Source: an uncultured Eubacteriales bacterium (lineage in GTDB: Bacteria > Bacillota > Clostridia > Peptostreptococcales > Anaerovoracaceae). Taken from it: 19,712 bases of DNA. Shown in pieces: positions 1-8,396 of this stretch (positions are counted from its first letter, which is position 1; each line of letters begins with the position of its first letter). The notes under the pieces are model-generated. The model did not search any database and was not told the origin of the DNA. It saw only the letters and a list, made by a program, of their open reading frames with translations. A program made the position numbers and the translations under genes. Location: the NCBI GenBank assembly GCA_900542245.1, contig UQMQ01000030.1, positions 1 through 19,712 of the forward strand, written 5' to 3'.

Positions 1-43
1 GCAGGTTGGGAAACGACGATTTTGCACGAAAAAGCAGGTAAAG

Positions 44-142
44 GACAAAAGTGTACATAACGAAATACAGATTTCTATGTGCACATGGCGCTCACCCATG
101 AGCGCCGCTTCGCAAGGTGCTTTTGTCGATATTTTCTACATA
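44..142 (+). repeat. Dispersed structured intergenic repeat, copy 1
   Basis: This is one of three related intergenic copies in the window; the others start at 8397 and 19647. The core (44-127) is bounded by perfect inverted ends, GACAAAAG at 44-51 and CTTTTGTC at 120-127. Inside are two further helices: GTGTACATA (51-59) with TATGTGCAC (76-84), 9 pairs with one G-U, and GGCGCTCA (87-94) with TGAGCGCC (99-106), 8 perfect pairs. The result resembles a closed multi-branch fold. Similarity to copy 2 is roughly 80% by eye over the core and resumes at CTACATA (136-142). There is no coding frame and no obvious target-site duplication. It could be a MITE-like element or a structured RNA. The strand is arbitrary; in this orientation it lies antisense to and downstream of prfC. 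Confidence 0.75.
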
Positions 143-144
143 AT

Positions 145-189
145 GAGAAAATGGGTGCAAACCATCATCATATTGATAGGCTTGCACCC
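145..189 (-). terminator. Probable prfC transcription terminator
   Basis: Read on the minus strand, GGGTGCAAGCC (189-179) pairs with GGTTTGCACCC (163-153), 11 pairs including one G-U, followed by ATTTTCTC. It begins 10 bases after the prfC stop codon. The U-tract is short and interrupted, so termination may be partial. The plus-strand reading lacks a convincing U-tract. Confidence 0.6.
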
Positions 190-199
190 GTTGTTTGTG

Positions 200-1819
200 T
201 TAATATTGATTCTGCACGTCCAGTGCTTCGACCAGTTTGATATCCTTGTGTTTTTCACAGAAGTACTGCAGGGTGAACTGGTTTGCGAAGAGGATGATCG
301 GACGCTCGAAGTGGTCAAAGACCAGCATGGTTCTGGAATCGAGCACGTCCTTGATCTTTTCCAGCGCGGCAGCGTAGTCGCGAGAGCTTGGATCAGCATC
401 GATCTGCACCCATCTGGCGGTCGAGAAGTCCAATCGATCCATGCGCACCTGCGCGTTGTATTCGTTCTTGAGCCGGTATTCAAACACCTCAAACTGCAGC
501 TGACCGACCGCACCGATGACAACCTCGTTGTACTGATTGCGGTAGACCTGGATCGCGCCCTCCTGCGCGAGCTGCGCGACGCCTTTTTGGAACTGTTTGG
601 CCTTCATGGTGTCCTTCGGCGTGACCAGAGCGAAAAGCTCCGGCGGGAAGGTCGGCAGCGGTTCGAAAAACAGCGGTTCTTTGGTCGTGGTCAGCGTATC
701 GCCGATCTGATAGTTTCCGGTATCATAGATCCCGATGATATCGCCCGCGATCGCAGTTTCTACGTTTTCTCGTTCGTTGGCCATCAGCATGGTGGACTGC
801 GCCAGTTTCATTTCCTTGCCGGTTCGGGACAGCCGCACGCTCATGCCGCGGGTAAAGGTGCCGGAGCAGATGCGGAGAAACGCCAGTCTGTCGCGGTGCG
901 CCGGGTTCATGTTCGCCTGGATCTTGAAGATAAAGCCGCTGAAAAAGTCGTCGGTCGGCTGTACTTCTCCGGTCGTGGTCTTGCGCGGGCCGGGAGCCGG
1001 TGACATATCCAAAAAGTGTTCAAGGAACGGGATTGTGCCGAAGTCGGCGAGCGCGGAGCCGAAAAAGACCGGGGAAAGCTTGCCCTTGGACACCAGTTCC
1101 ATGTCGAATGCATTGCCTGCGCCCTGTATCAATTCAATTTCATCACGCAGGGCGGAGAGGTTATAGCCGGCGATCTCGTTTTCGAGTTCCGGTCCGAATA
1201 CGCCGTCCGGTCCGAGCGTCAAGGTTTTGGTCTGCTTGCCGGATTTATAAAGGTGGACTTCGTTCTTGAGCAGGTCATAGATGCCCTCGAAGTTCATGCC
1301 GTTTCCGATCGGCCAGGAGACCGGGACAGACGGCAGACCCAGTACGTCTTCTAATTCCTGTACGAGATCAAACGGCTCCTTGGTCTCGCGGTCGAGCTTG
1401 TTGATAAAGGTAAAGATCGGGATGCCGCGCATGGAGCAGACCTTGAACAGTTTTTTTGTCTGCGCTTCGATACCCTTGGCGCCGTCGATGACCATGACCG
1501 CGCTGTCTACCGAAGTCAAAATCCGATAAGTATCTTCGCCGAAGTCGTTGTGACCCGGCGTATCCATGATGGAGATGACCTTGCCTGCGTATGCAAACTG
1601 CATGACGGAGGAGGTGACGGAGATGCCTCTCTGCTTTTCGATCTCCATCCAGTCAGAGGTCGCGAATTTGCTGTTTCTGCGCGCCTTGACGGTTCCGGCC
1701 TCGCGAATCGCGCCGCCGTGCAGCAGGAGTTTTTCTGTTAAAGTGGTTTTACCGGCATCCGGGTGGGAAATGATGCCGAAGATGCGTCTTTTTTGTATTT
1801 CTTCTGATCTGGTAGTCAT
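200..1819 (-). CDS. prfC: Peptide chain release factor 3 (RF3)
   Basis: RF3 is a cytosolic translational GTPase that recycles RF1/RF2 from the ribosome after peptide release. The 539 residues fit the family (about 520-540). Near the N-terminus, residues 18-26 read SHPDAGKTT (G1/P-loop), followed by DTPGHNDFGEDTYR (G3) and FINKLDRE (G4). The C-terminal part has the RF3 signature around GAVGQLQFEVFEYRL. An upstream in-frame start would add 17 residues, but the ATG at 1819 has an AGAGG ribosome binding site and begins MTTRSEEIQKRR, where the family similarity starts. It is monocistronic here: its own promoter lies at 1897-1924 and a terminator follows. It is divergent from the MATE gene, with overlapping promoters. 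I see no frameshift or missing motif. Confidence 0.96.
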   Translation of the reverse strand: MTTRSEEIQKRRIFGIISHPDAGKTTLTEKLLLHGGAIREAGTVKARRNSKFATSDWMEIEKQRGISVTSSVMQFAYAGKVISIMDTPGHNDFGEDTYRILTSVDSAVMVIDGAKGIEAQTKKLFKVCSMRGIPIFTFINKLDRETKEPFDLVQELEDVLGLPSVPVSWPIGNGMNFEGIYDLLKNEVHLYKSGKQTKTLTLGPDGVFGPELENEIAGYNLSALRDEIELIQGAGNAFDMELVSKGKLSPVFFGSALADFGTIPFLEHFLDMSPAPGPRKTTTGEVQPTDDFFSGFIFKIQANMNPAHRDRLAFLRICSGTFTRGMSVRLSRTGKEMKLAQSTMLMANERENVETAIAGDIIGIYDTGNYQIGDTLTTTKEPLFFEPLPTFPPELFALVTPKDTMKAKQFQKGVAQLAQEGAIQVYRNQYNEVVIGAVGQLQFEVFEYRLKNEYNAQVRMDRLDFSTARWVQIDADPSSRDYAAALEKIKDVLDSRTMLVFDHFERPIILFANQFTLQYFCEKHKDIKLVEALDVQNQY

Positions 1820-1896
1820 AGAGACCTCTTTCTGTTTTCTGTCTGATTTTCGCGTCGAATCTCGCGGCAAAAGCTCACGAAATCTTCACATCAAAT

Positions 1897-1924
1897 ATCA
1901 TACCATAAATCTTGAATTTGTAAA
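1897..1924 (-). promoter_or_regulatory. prfC promoter (sigma-A type)
   Basis: On the minus strand, -35 TTTACA (1924-1919), a 16 bp spacer and -10 TATGAT (1902-1897), each 5/6 to consensus. It predicts a start near 1890 and a leader of about 70 nt before the ATG at 1819. It overlaps the opposite-facing MATE promoter. Confidence 0.6.
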
Positions 1925-1940
1925 CACATTATTGTATAAT
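1912..1940 (+). promoter_or_regulatory. MATE transporter promoter (sigma-A type)
   Basis: -35 TTGAAT (1912-1917), a 17 bp spacer and a perfect -10 TATAAT (1935-1940). The predicted start is near 1947. Its spacer contains the -35 of the divergent prfC promoter, so the two polymerases cannot bind at once. Confidence 0.7.
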
Positions 1941-1943
1941 ATA

Positions 1944-1991
1944 ATTTCATGTGAGCGAACAATTCTCTGCTTACGGCAGGAGATATGAAAT
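1944..1991 (+). promoter_or_regulatory. Long inverted repeat and hairpin in the MATE leader
   Basis: ATTTCAT (1944-1950) and ATGAAAT (1985-1991) are exact inverted repeats that bracket an inner imperfect stem of TCTCTGC with GCAGGAGA (about 1964-1983). The structure lies at the predicted transcription start and 30 nt upstream of the ATG. It could be an operator or an mRNA leader fold. I do not recognise a known riboswitch. Confidence 0.35.
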
Positions 1992-2021
1992 AAACACAAA
2001 TTAAAACAGAGGGGGAATAGC

Positions 2022-3422
2022 ATGAAAGAAATCAAAGAAACAGATATGACAATGCAGCAGGAACCTATACAGGAAAATAAAATGGGCGTTCTTCCGATCA
2101 GACCGCTGCTGCTCGGTATGGCATGGCCGGCAATCCTGTCCATGACCATCAGCGCACTGTATAATATTGTGGACAGCATCTTTGTCGCCAAGCTGAGTGA
2201 GGACGCACTGACGGCAGTATCCATCGTAAGTCCGATTCAAATGCTGATCATCGCACTTTCGGTAGGAAGCGGCGTAGGCATCAACTCGCTGATCGCAAGG
2301 CGTCTGGGGGCGCACCGGCAGGAGGAGGCAGATCAGGCGGCGAGTACGGGTCTGCGCATCGGCGTCTTTAATTATCTGGTATTTTTACTGATCGGTGTTT
2401 GTTTTACCGATATTTTTGTTTCCGGCTATGCAGAAAAGGGCGGATATATCTATCAGCAGGCAGTGATCTATATGCAGATTGTCTGCATCGGTTCGTTCTT
2501 TTTGAATATGCAGGTCGTCTTTGAAAAAATCCTGCAATCCACAGGAAATATGATCGCCCCGATGATCTGTAGCCTGACCGGAGCGGTGATCAACATCATT
2601 TTAGATCCGATTCTCATTTTCGGCTTGCTTGGCGCACCGCGACTGGAGGTGGCAGGTGCTGCGATCGCGACCATTACCGGACAGCTTTTCGGTATGCTGG
2701 TGGGTGCGTTTATCATATTCAAGGGTGAGCATCTGGTCAATATTCAAGTCAAGGGCTTCAAGTTCGACTGGGAGATTGTGGCAGATATTTACAAAGTAGG
2801 CTTGCCATCTATCGTGATGCAGTCCATTGGATCTGTGATGATCATCTTCTACAACATGATTTTGGTGGCCTATTCGACAACTGCGGTCGCAGTGCTGGGC
2901 GTATATTTCAAAATTCAGTCCTTTGTATTCATGCCGGTATTCGGGCTGAACCAAGGCGCGATGCCGATCATGGGCTATAACTACGGCGCCGCGAAAAAAG
3001 ACCGCCTGATGCAGACCTACAAGGAAGCACTGAAGATCGCGCTGCTGGTCATGGCGCTCGGCTTACTGCTGTTCCAAGCCCTGCCGAAGCAGCTGCTCCT
3101 GATGTTCGACGCATCTGCGGATATGCTTGCCATCGGGGTTCCGGCGCTGCGCATCATCAGCCTTTGCTTCCTGCCGGCAGCCTTTGGCATCATCACCGGA
3201 ACCTTATTCCAGGGTACAGGGCATGGTGTATACAGCCTGCTCTGCTCGGTCATTCGCCAACTCATCGGTATTTTGCCGCTGGCTTTTATTCTGATCCGCA
3301 TCGGTGGGGTGACCTTATCCTGGGCATCCTTCCCGCTTGCAGAACTTCTCGGACTTGCTTATAGCGCCTTGATGCTGCAGCGTCTTTACAAAAACGAAAT
3401 TTCAAAGCTCGGCGTCCAGTAA
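2022..3422 (+). CDS. MATE family multidrug efflux transporter (MepA-like)
   Basis: A 466-residue integral membrane protein of the MATE (multidrug and toxic compound extrusion) family, which exports cationic drugs in exchange for Na+ or H+. About 12 hydrophobic segments form two repeated halves (MatE domains at about residues 25-185 and 250-410). The first helix region, LLGMAWPAILSMTISALYNI followed by VDSIFVAKL, is typical of the MepA branch. The ATG at 2022 follows AGGGGG with good spacing. It has its own promoter (1912-1940) and a leader with an inverted repeat. No regulator gene is adjacent. Its last 21 bp overlap the 3' end of the convergent cysteine-cluster gene. The substrate cannot be inferred from the sequence. 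Confidence 0.93.
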   Translation: MKEIKETDMTMQQEPIQENKMGVLPIRPLLLGMAWPAILSMTISALYNIVDSIFVAKLSEDALTAVSIVSPIQMLIIALSVGSGVGINSLIARRLGAHRQEEADQAASTGLRIGVFNYLVFLLIGVCFTDIFVSGYAEKGGYIYQQAVIYMQIVCIGSFFLNMQVVFEKILQSTGNMIAPMICSLTGAVINIILDPILIFGLLGAPRLEVAGAAIATITGQLFGMLVGAFIIFKGEHLVNIQVKGFKFDWEIVADIYKVGLPSIVMQSIGSVMIIFYNMILVAYSTTAVAVLGVYFKIQSFVFMPVFGLNQGAMPIMGYNYGAAKKDRLMQTYKEALKIALLVMALGLLLFQALPKQLLLMFDASADMLAIGVPALRIISLCFLPAAFGIITGTLFQGTGHGVYSLLCSVIRQLIGILPLAFILIRIGGVTLSWASFPLAELLGLAYSALMLQRLYKNEISKLGVQ

Positions 3423-3938
3423 TCGGCTTTCCGCTTCGATCAGATCATAGATCAGCGGATCACGCACGAGGTGCGCCCAGACCGTATAGGTCGCCTTGAC
3501 AAAATCATCGTTAAGAGGGATTTCCTCTTCAATCAGCGGGCAGGCATAAGGCAGGTCCTCAAAATGATAAATCAGCTTTAAGACTCCGTCCTCATCGAGA
3601 TACGGCGAAAGTGGGTAGGTCCGGCATTGCAGCGGACGCTCCTTTCGCGGACAATGAGGCGGAGTTTTGCATTTCACGAAATAAACATTGCCGCGCCAGG
3701 AGTCCGGAAATTCATAATCCTCCGCGTTTTCCACAGTCCATGTCAGCCAGTCGTCCTTTCTGCTGTGGAGTTTTTCTTCACCGGGGTAAAGATAGATGCC
3801 GAGTTCTTCTCCGTCTGTATCATCTGCGGTGCAGCAGGCCGCGCCGCATAATCTGCCGCAGTCTCCGTCAATCGGGCAGACGCTGTCCAGCAATCTGTAA
3901 ATCGCCTGCCAGGTTCTTTTTTTGATCGTACTTTTCAT
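3402..3938 (-). CDS. YkgJ-like cysteine-cluster protein (putative metal-binding)
   Basis: A 178-residue soluble protein with nine cysteines at 21, 27, 31, 35, 36, 90, 96, 105 and 133. The pattern of an early Cys cluster ending in CC, a middle CxxxxxC and then RPLQCRTYPL matches the CxxCxxCC (YkgJ, PF03692) family, which is thought to bind zinc or an Fe-S cluster. The biochemical role is unknown. The ATG at 3938 has no clear ribosome binding site; the best promoter (3945-3973) places transcription start almost on the ATG, so the message may be leaderless. It is convergent with the MATE gene, and the coding ends overlap by 21 bp with no room for a terminator between them. Confidence 0.82.
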   Translation of the reverse strand: MKSTIKKRTWQAIYRLLDSVCPIDGDCGRLCGAACCTADDTDGEELGIYLYPGEEKLHSRKDDWLTWTVENAEDYEFPDSWRGNVYFVKCKTPPHCPRKERPLQCRTYPLSPYLDEDGVLKLIYHFEDLPYACPLIEEEIPLNDDFVKATYTVWAHLVRDPLIYDLIEAESRLLDAEL

Positions 3939-3944
3939 AAGTCC

Positions 3945-3973
3945 AGTATAAGGGAAAGCGCGGAAAAAGGCAA
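3945..3973 (-). promoter_or_regulatory. Promoter of the cysteine-cluster gene
   Basis: On the minus strand, -35 TTGCCT (3973-3968), a 17 bp spacer and -10 TATACT (3950-3945). Only six bases separate the -10 from the ATG at 3938, so the predicted start falls at or next to the initiation codon. Confidence 0.45.
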
Positions 3974-4007
3974 ACGAAAAACAGGATGCGAGAAGAGAAA
4001 CATAACC

Positions 4008-4046
4008 TTAACGCTACTTTAACGGCTTTTGGTGGTAAACTAGGAT
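4008..4046 (+). promoter_or_regulatory. Tandem TTAACG repeats and possible promoter upstream of the activase gene
   Basis: TTAACG occurs at 4008-4013 and 4019-4024, an 11 bp period (one helical turn), as expected for a dimeric response-regulator site such as the PhoB/PhoP type. A weak -35 (TTTAAC, 4018-4023), a 17 bp spacer and TAGGAT (4041-4046) could be the promoter overlapped by it. The gene starts about 75 bases downstream. Identity of the binding protein is unknown. Confidence 0.35.
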
Positions 4047-4119
4047 TGGAAGCAGTATGGGAATACCGCTCGAAAGATTTGTATTATCAAATTAGTTTAT
4101 AGATAAGATGAGGGGAAAT

Positions 4120-7100
4120 ATGAAACTTGGAATTGACGTTGGCTCAACAACAGTAAAACTGGTATTGCTTAATGCGCAGGATGAAATCCTGTATCAAAAA
4201 TATGAGCGTCATATGTCAAGTGTTTTTGACAAGGTTAGGGATCTGCTCATACAAATGCAGCAGGAGATGGGGGAGATGGATGTACAGGTTGTCATCACAG
4301 GCTCCGGCGGCTTGGCGCTCGCCGATAAAATCGGCGCGAAATTTGAGCAGGAGGTGATTACCTGTTCTCTTGCGGTACAGAAGCTGATCCCTGAGACCGA
4401 TGTGGTGATCGAGCTTGGCGGAGAGGACGCGAAGATTACATATTTCGGCGCTTCGGTAGAGCAGCGCATGAACGGCACCTGTGCAGGCGGTACCGGCGCG
4501 TTTATCGACCAGATGGCAATCCTTTTGAATACGGACGGGGACGGTCTCAATGAAGCCGCAAAGGACTATGCGGTTATTTATCCGATCGCGGCACGTTGCG
4601 GTGTGTTCGCCAAGACCGATATCCAGCCGCTCATCAATGAGGGTGCGCCGATTGAGAATCTGGCGGCGTCCATCTTTCAGGCGGTCGTCAATCAGACGAT
4701 CAGCGGACTCGCCTGCGGTCGCAGGATCACGGGCAAGGTCGCCTTTTTGGGCGGACCGTTGACCTATCTGTCAGAGCTGCGCAAACGCTTCATTGAAACC
4801 TTGCAGCTGGCGCCGGAGGACGTGATCTTCCCGGACAATTCAAAATATTTCGTTGCCATGGGGGCAGCCTTTATGGCAGAGGGGCAGCATATGGTCGGAC
4901 TCAGCGAGCTGATTGCAAAGGTTGAAACAGTGGATCCGCTCGCGGATTCCGTAACGAAACGCGTAGAACCGCTGTTTGCTGATGAAGCGGAATATCGGGA
5001 ATTTTGCGAACGCCACGCGAGGGCAAAAATTGCAAGACGCGATCTGCAAAGCTGCACAGGACCACTTTTTTTAGGCATCGATGCCGGCTCGACCACGACC
5101 AAAGCCGCGCTGATTGACCAAAACGAAAAGCTCGTCTATTCGTTTTACCGCAACAACGAGGGAAACCCGTTGGAGGCGACCAAGCAGCTGCTGACGGAGC
5201 TCTACGAGCAATTGCCGGCTGCGTGCTATATCGCCAATACAACCGTAACCGGATACGGAGAAGGGCTGATTAAGGCCGGCTTTAACGCGGACTATGGGAT
5301 TATCGAGACGATGGCGCATTACAAGGCGGCGGAGGAATTCCTGCCGGGCGTGGACTTTATCCTCGACATCGGCGGACAGGACATGAAGTGCATGCGCATC
5401 AAGGACGGCGCGATCTATCATATCATGCTTAATGAGGCGTGCTCTTCAGGCTGTGGTTCCTTCATCGAGACCTACGCGAAGTCTGTCAATATGCCGGTCG
5501 AGGAATTCGCCCGCGTCGGGCTTTTGGCGCAGCACCCGGTGGATCTGGGCACGCGCTGTACGGTATTTATGAATTCCATGGTGAAACAGGCACAGAAGGA
5601 AGGCGCGAGCATCGGCGACATTGCCGCGGGGCTGTCTTATTCGGTCATCAAGAATGCTCTGTACAAGGTCATCAAGCTGCGCAATCCGGATGAAGCCGGA
5701 GATAAAATCGTCGTGCAGGGCGGCACCTTCCTCAACGAGTCAGTCCTGCGCGCCATCGAAAGGGTGCTCGGCAAGGAGGTCGTACGACCGGACATCGCCG
5801 GACTGATGGGCGCTTACGGCTGCGCCCTGCATTCCAAAGCAAATTGGAGCGACGGACATGTTTCCGATATCCTGCCGCTTGAACGTGTGCGGGTGTTCCA
5901 TGCGGGCAATTCAAACGCCAGATGCCGCGGCTGTGAGAATCAGTGCATGCTGACCATCACGCGCTTTAACGACGGAGAACGCTTTGTAACCGGAAACCGC
6001 TGTGAACGCGGCGCGGGAAAAGAAAACAAAACCAAGGATTTACCGAATCTGTATGCCTATAAATTAAAGCGATTGTTTGGCTATCAGCCGCTTGCAGAGT
6101 CTGCGGCGCCGCGTGGGCATGTGGCTTTGCCGCGGGTATTGAATCTGTATGAGGATTATCCGTTCTGGTTTACGTTCTTTACGAAGCTGGGCTACCGCGT
6201 AGTCCTTTCACCGATGTCGACGAAGGAGCTTTACGAGAAGGGCATGGATACGATTTCCTCCGATACGGCCTGCTATCCGGCTAAGCTGGTGCATGGGCAT
6301 ATCAAGACTCTGGTGGAGATGGGCGAAAAGTGGATCTTTTATCCTTGTATCAATTATGAGCAGTTGGAGACCAAGGACGCACAGAACCACTATAACTGCC
6401 CGATTGTCGCCACCTATCCGGAGGTCATCGCCAATAACATGAACGAGATCTTCACCGAATACGGGGTAGAATTCACGCATCCGTTCGTGCCGTATGACAA
6501 GGACGAGCGCTTGATCCCGCGTCTGTATGAGATACTCAAACACAAAGGTATCGAAAAACGTGAGATTAAGGAGGCTGTCCTCGCGGCGCGCGCAGAGCAG
6601 CAGGCATTTAAGCGCGATGTGGAGGCGGAGGGAGAACGCGCCATTGCGTACGCCAGAGAGCATCACAAAAAAGCCATCGTGCTTTCCGGCAGACCGTACC
6701 ACCTAGATACCGAGATCAACCATGGCATTGATAAGATGATCACTTCCTACGATATGGTGGTTTTGTCAGAGGACGCTGTCTGCCACATGGGCAAGCTTCC
6801 GCGGCCGATTCGCGTACTCGACCAGTGGTCCTATCATTCCAGACTCTACCGGGCGGCGGACTATGTCTGCCAGCGTGACGGCGTGGAGCTGGTGCAGCTC
6901 AATTCCTTCGGCTGCGGTGTAGACGCGGTGACGACAGATCAGGTGGAGGAAATTTTAGAGCGTTCCAACAAGCTTTATACGCTGCTCAAGATCGATGAGG
7001 GTAACAACCTCGGTGCGGTGCGTATCCGTATCCGCTCGCTGGCTGCCGCGATGGAGGAGCGTGACAAGAACGGCATCAAAGCGGTACATAATCTTAAACC

Positions 7101-8364
7101 GTATACGAGGGCCTATTTCACCAAGGAAATGCGTAAGGACTATACGCTGCTGATCCCGCAGATGTCACCGATTCATTTCCAGTACCTAGAGGTTGCGCTC
7201 AAGGCATGCGGCTACAACGCGGTGGTCATTCCGACCGTCGACAAGCATGCGATTGATGAGGGACTCAAATACGTCAACAACGATGCCTGCTATCCGACCT
7301 TGGTCACACTCGGCAAGATGATCAGCACGCTTAAATCCGGGGAATATGATCTGAACAAGACCGCACTTGTGATGTCACAGACCGGCGGCGGCTGCAGAGC
7401 CAGCAACTACATTGCGCTGCTGCGTAAGGCGCTCAAGGATCTGCATATGGAGCAGGTGCCGGTCGTATCCTTCAATATGGCGGGTTTGGAGAGCAACCCG
7501 GGATTCAAGATCACCCCGGCGATGGGCAAACGCCTGCTGCTCGCGGTCATGTACGGAGATCTCTTCCAAAGACTGCTGTATGCGACCAGACCGTATGAGG
7601 AGGTTCCGGGCGCGGCGGAAGGCATCATGAAAAAATACGAGGCCGAGATTTTCGAAAACTGCCGCGACGGCAGGTTCAGTACCTACAAGCGGCTGGTGCA
7701 GGAGATTGTCAGGGATTACGATGCCATGCCGCTGCGCAGGATCAAAAAGCCGCGCGTCGGCGTGGTCGGCGAGATCCTCGTCAAATACCATCCGGATGCG
7801 AACAACAATATCGTCGATATCATCGAAAAAGAAGGCGGCGAGGCGGTCGTGCTGGATTTGATAGACTTCTTCCTCTACGGGATGTACAGCAAGAAGTTCA
7901 ATTATGAGAACCTGTCCGGCACCTATCAGCAATACAAGCTGAATCAGGCAGCGATCGCTCTGGTGGAACAGTTCCGCAGACCCCTGCGCAAGGCCCTGCG
8001 CCAAAGCAGACGTTTTGAGGAACCGTCCTATATCCAAAAGACTGCGGAGGAAGCGTCAGAGATCGCTTCGATCGGCAACCAGTGTGGAGAGGGCTGGCTC
8101 CTGACCGGCGAAATGATCGAGCTGATCAAGGATGGCGCGACCAATATCGCCTGTCTGCAGCCGTTTGCCTGCCTGCCGAATCATGTGACCGGCAAAGGCA
8201 TGATGAAGGCAATCCGCGAACGCTATCCGAAGGCAAATATCGTAGCCATCGATTACGATCCGGGCGCCAGCAATGTCAACCAGCTCAACCGCATCAAGCT
8301 GATGATGGCGACTGCGCATAAGAACCTTCGGGAGGAGAGCGCAGAAGGCGATGAGATTGCATGA
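4120..8364 (+). CDS. Giant acyl-CoA dehydratase activase-related protein (tandem BadF/HgdC activase + HgdB-like region)
   Basis: A 1414-residue cytosolic protein. Residues ~1-265 form an ASKHA-fold activase with GIDVGSTTVK (phosphate loop), ELGGEDAK, CAGGTGAFID (~120) and RCGVFAKTD (~158). Residues ~317-577 form a second one with GIDAGSTTTK, DIGGQDMK, CSSGCGSFIE and GTRCTVFM. Both retain the Cys positions that hold a bridging [4Fe-4S] cluster in HgdC. A Cys cluster (CRGCENQC, ~600) opens a DUF2229-like middle part with SDTACYPAK, and from ~1015 the chain resembles the HgdB subunit of 2-hydroxyacyl-CoA dehydratases. Known activases drive ATP-dependent electron injection into such dehydratases. 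Single chains of this size recur in Clostridia; their substrate is, to my knowledge, undefined. No dehydratase genes are adjacent. I chose ATG 4120 (AGGGG just upstream); ATG 4108, in frame, would add four residues. It is probably monocistronic. Confidence 0.88.
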   Translation: MKLGIDVGSTTVKLVLLNAQDEILYQKYERHMSSVFDKVRDLLIQMQQEMGEMDVQVVITGSGGLALADKIGAKFEQEVITCSLAVQKLIPETDVVIELGGEDAKITYFGASVEQRMNGTCAGGTGAFIDQMAILLNTDGDGLNEAAKDYAVIYPIAARCGVFAKTDIQPLINEGAPIENLAASIFQAVVNQTISGLACGRRITGKVAFLGGPLTYLSELRKRFIETLQLAPEDVIFPDNSKYFVAMGAAFMAEGQHMVGLSELIAKVETVDPLADSVTKRVEPLFADEAEYREFCERHARAKIARRDLQSCTGPLFLGIDAGSTTTKAALIDQNEKLVYSFYRNNEGNPLEATKQLLTELYEQLPAACYIANTTVTGYGEGLIKAGFNADYGIIETMAHYKAAEEFLPGVDFILDIGGQDMKCMRIKDGAIYHIMLNEACSSGCGSFIETYAKSVNMPVEEFARVGLLAQHPVDLGTRCTVFMNSMVKQAQKEGASIGDIAAGLSYSVIKNALYKVIKLRNPDEAGDKIVVQGGTFLNESVLRAIERVLGKEVVRPDIAGLMGAYGCALHSKANWSDGHVSDILPLERVRVFHAGNSNARCRGCENQCMLTITRFNDGERFVTGNRCERGAGKENKTKDLPNLYAYKLKRLFGYQPLAESAAPRGHVALPRVLNLYEDYPFWFTFFTKLGYRVVLSPMSTKELYEKGMDTISSDTACYPAKLVHGHIKTLVEMGEKWIFYPCINYEQLETKDAQNHYNCPIVATYPEVIANNMNEIFTEYGVEFTHPFVPYDKDERLIPRLYEILKHKGIEKREIKEAVLAARAEQQAFKRDVEAEGERAIAYAREHHKKAIVLSGRPYHLDTEINHGIDKMITSYDMVVLSEDAVCHMGKLPRPIRVLDQWSYHSRLYRAADYVCQRDGVELVQLNSFGCGVDAVTTDQVEEILERSNKLYTLLKIDEGNNLGAVRIRIRSLAAAMEERDKNGIKAVHNLKPYTRAYFTKEMRKDYTLLIPQMSPIHFQYLEVALKACGYNAVVIPTVDKHAIDEGLKYVNNDACYPTLVTLGKMISTLKSGEYDLNKTALVMSQTGGGCRASNYIALLRKALKDLHMEQVPVVSFNMAGLESNPGFKITPAMGKRLLLAVMYGDLFQRLLYATRPYEEVPGAAEGIMKKYEAEIFENCRDGRFSTYKRLVQEIVRDYDAMPLRRIKKPRVGVVGEILVKYHPDANNNIVDIIEKEGGEAVVLDLIDFFLYGMYSKKFNYENLSGTYQQYKLNQAAIALVEQFRRPLRKALRQSRRFEEPSYIQKTAEEASEIASIGNQCGEGWLLTGEMIELIKDGATNIACLQPFACLPNHVTGKGMMKAIRERYPKANIVAIDYDPGASNVNQLNRIKLMMATAHKNLREESAEGDEIA

Positions 8365-8396
8365 GCGGCATCGCAGGGCATGTGACCGCTTAAAAG

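Noticed and set aside
44..142. Repeat copies as a CRISPR array or known riboswitch
   Set aside because: Copies are kilobases apart without regular spacers, and the conserved blocks do not match any riboswitch core I know. Two of the three copies lie downstream of genes instead of in leaders.
77..1003. 308-codon plus-strand open frame opposite prfC
   Set aside because: It is entirely antisense to well-conserved RF3 coding sequence, has no ribosome binding site, and its translation resembles no family. Long antisense frames are common opposite GC-rich third positions.
7375..8037. 220-codon minus-strand open frame inside the activase gene
   Set aside because: It is the complement of conserved HgdB-like coding sequence, with no ribosome binding site or family resemblance.
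8365..8396. AGCGG/CCGCT pairing right after the activase stop as a terminator
   Set aside because: It has only five pairs, a long loop and no T-run; the real terminator is at 8532-8566.
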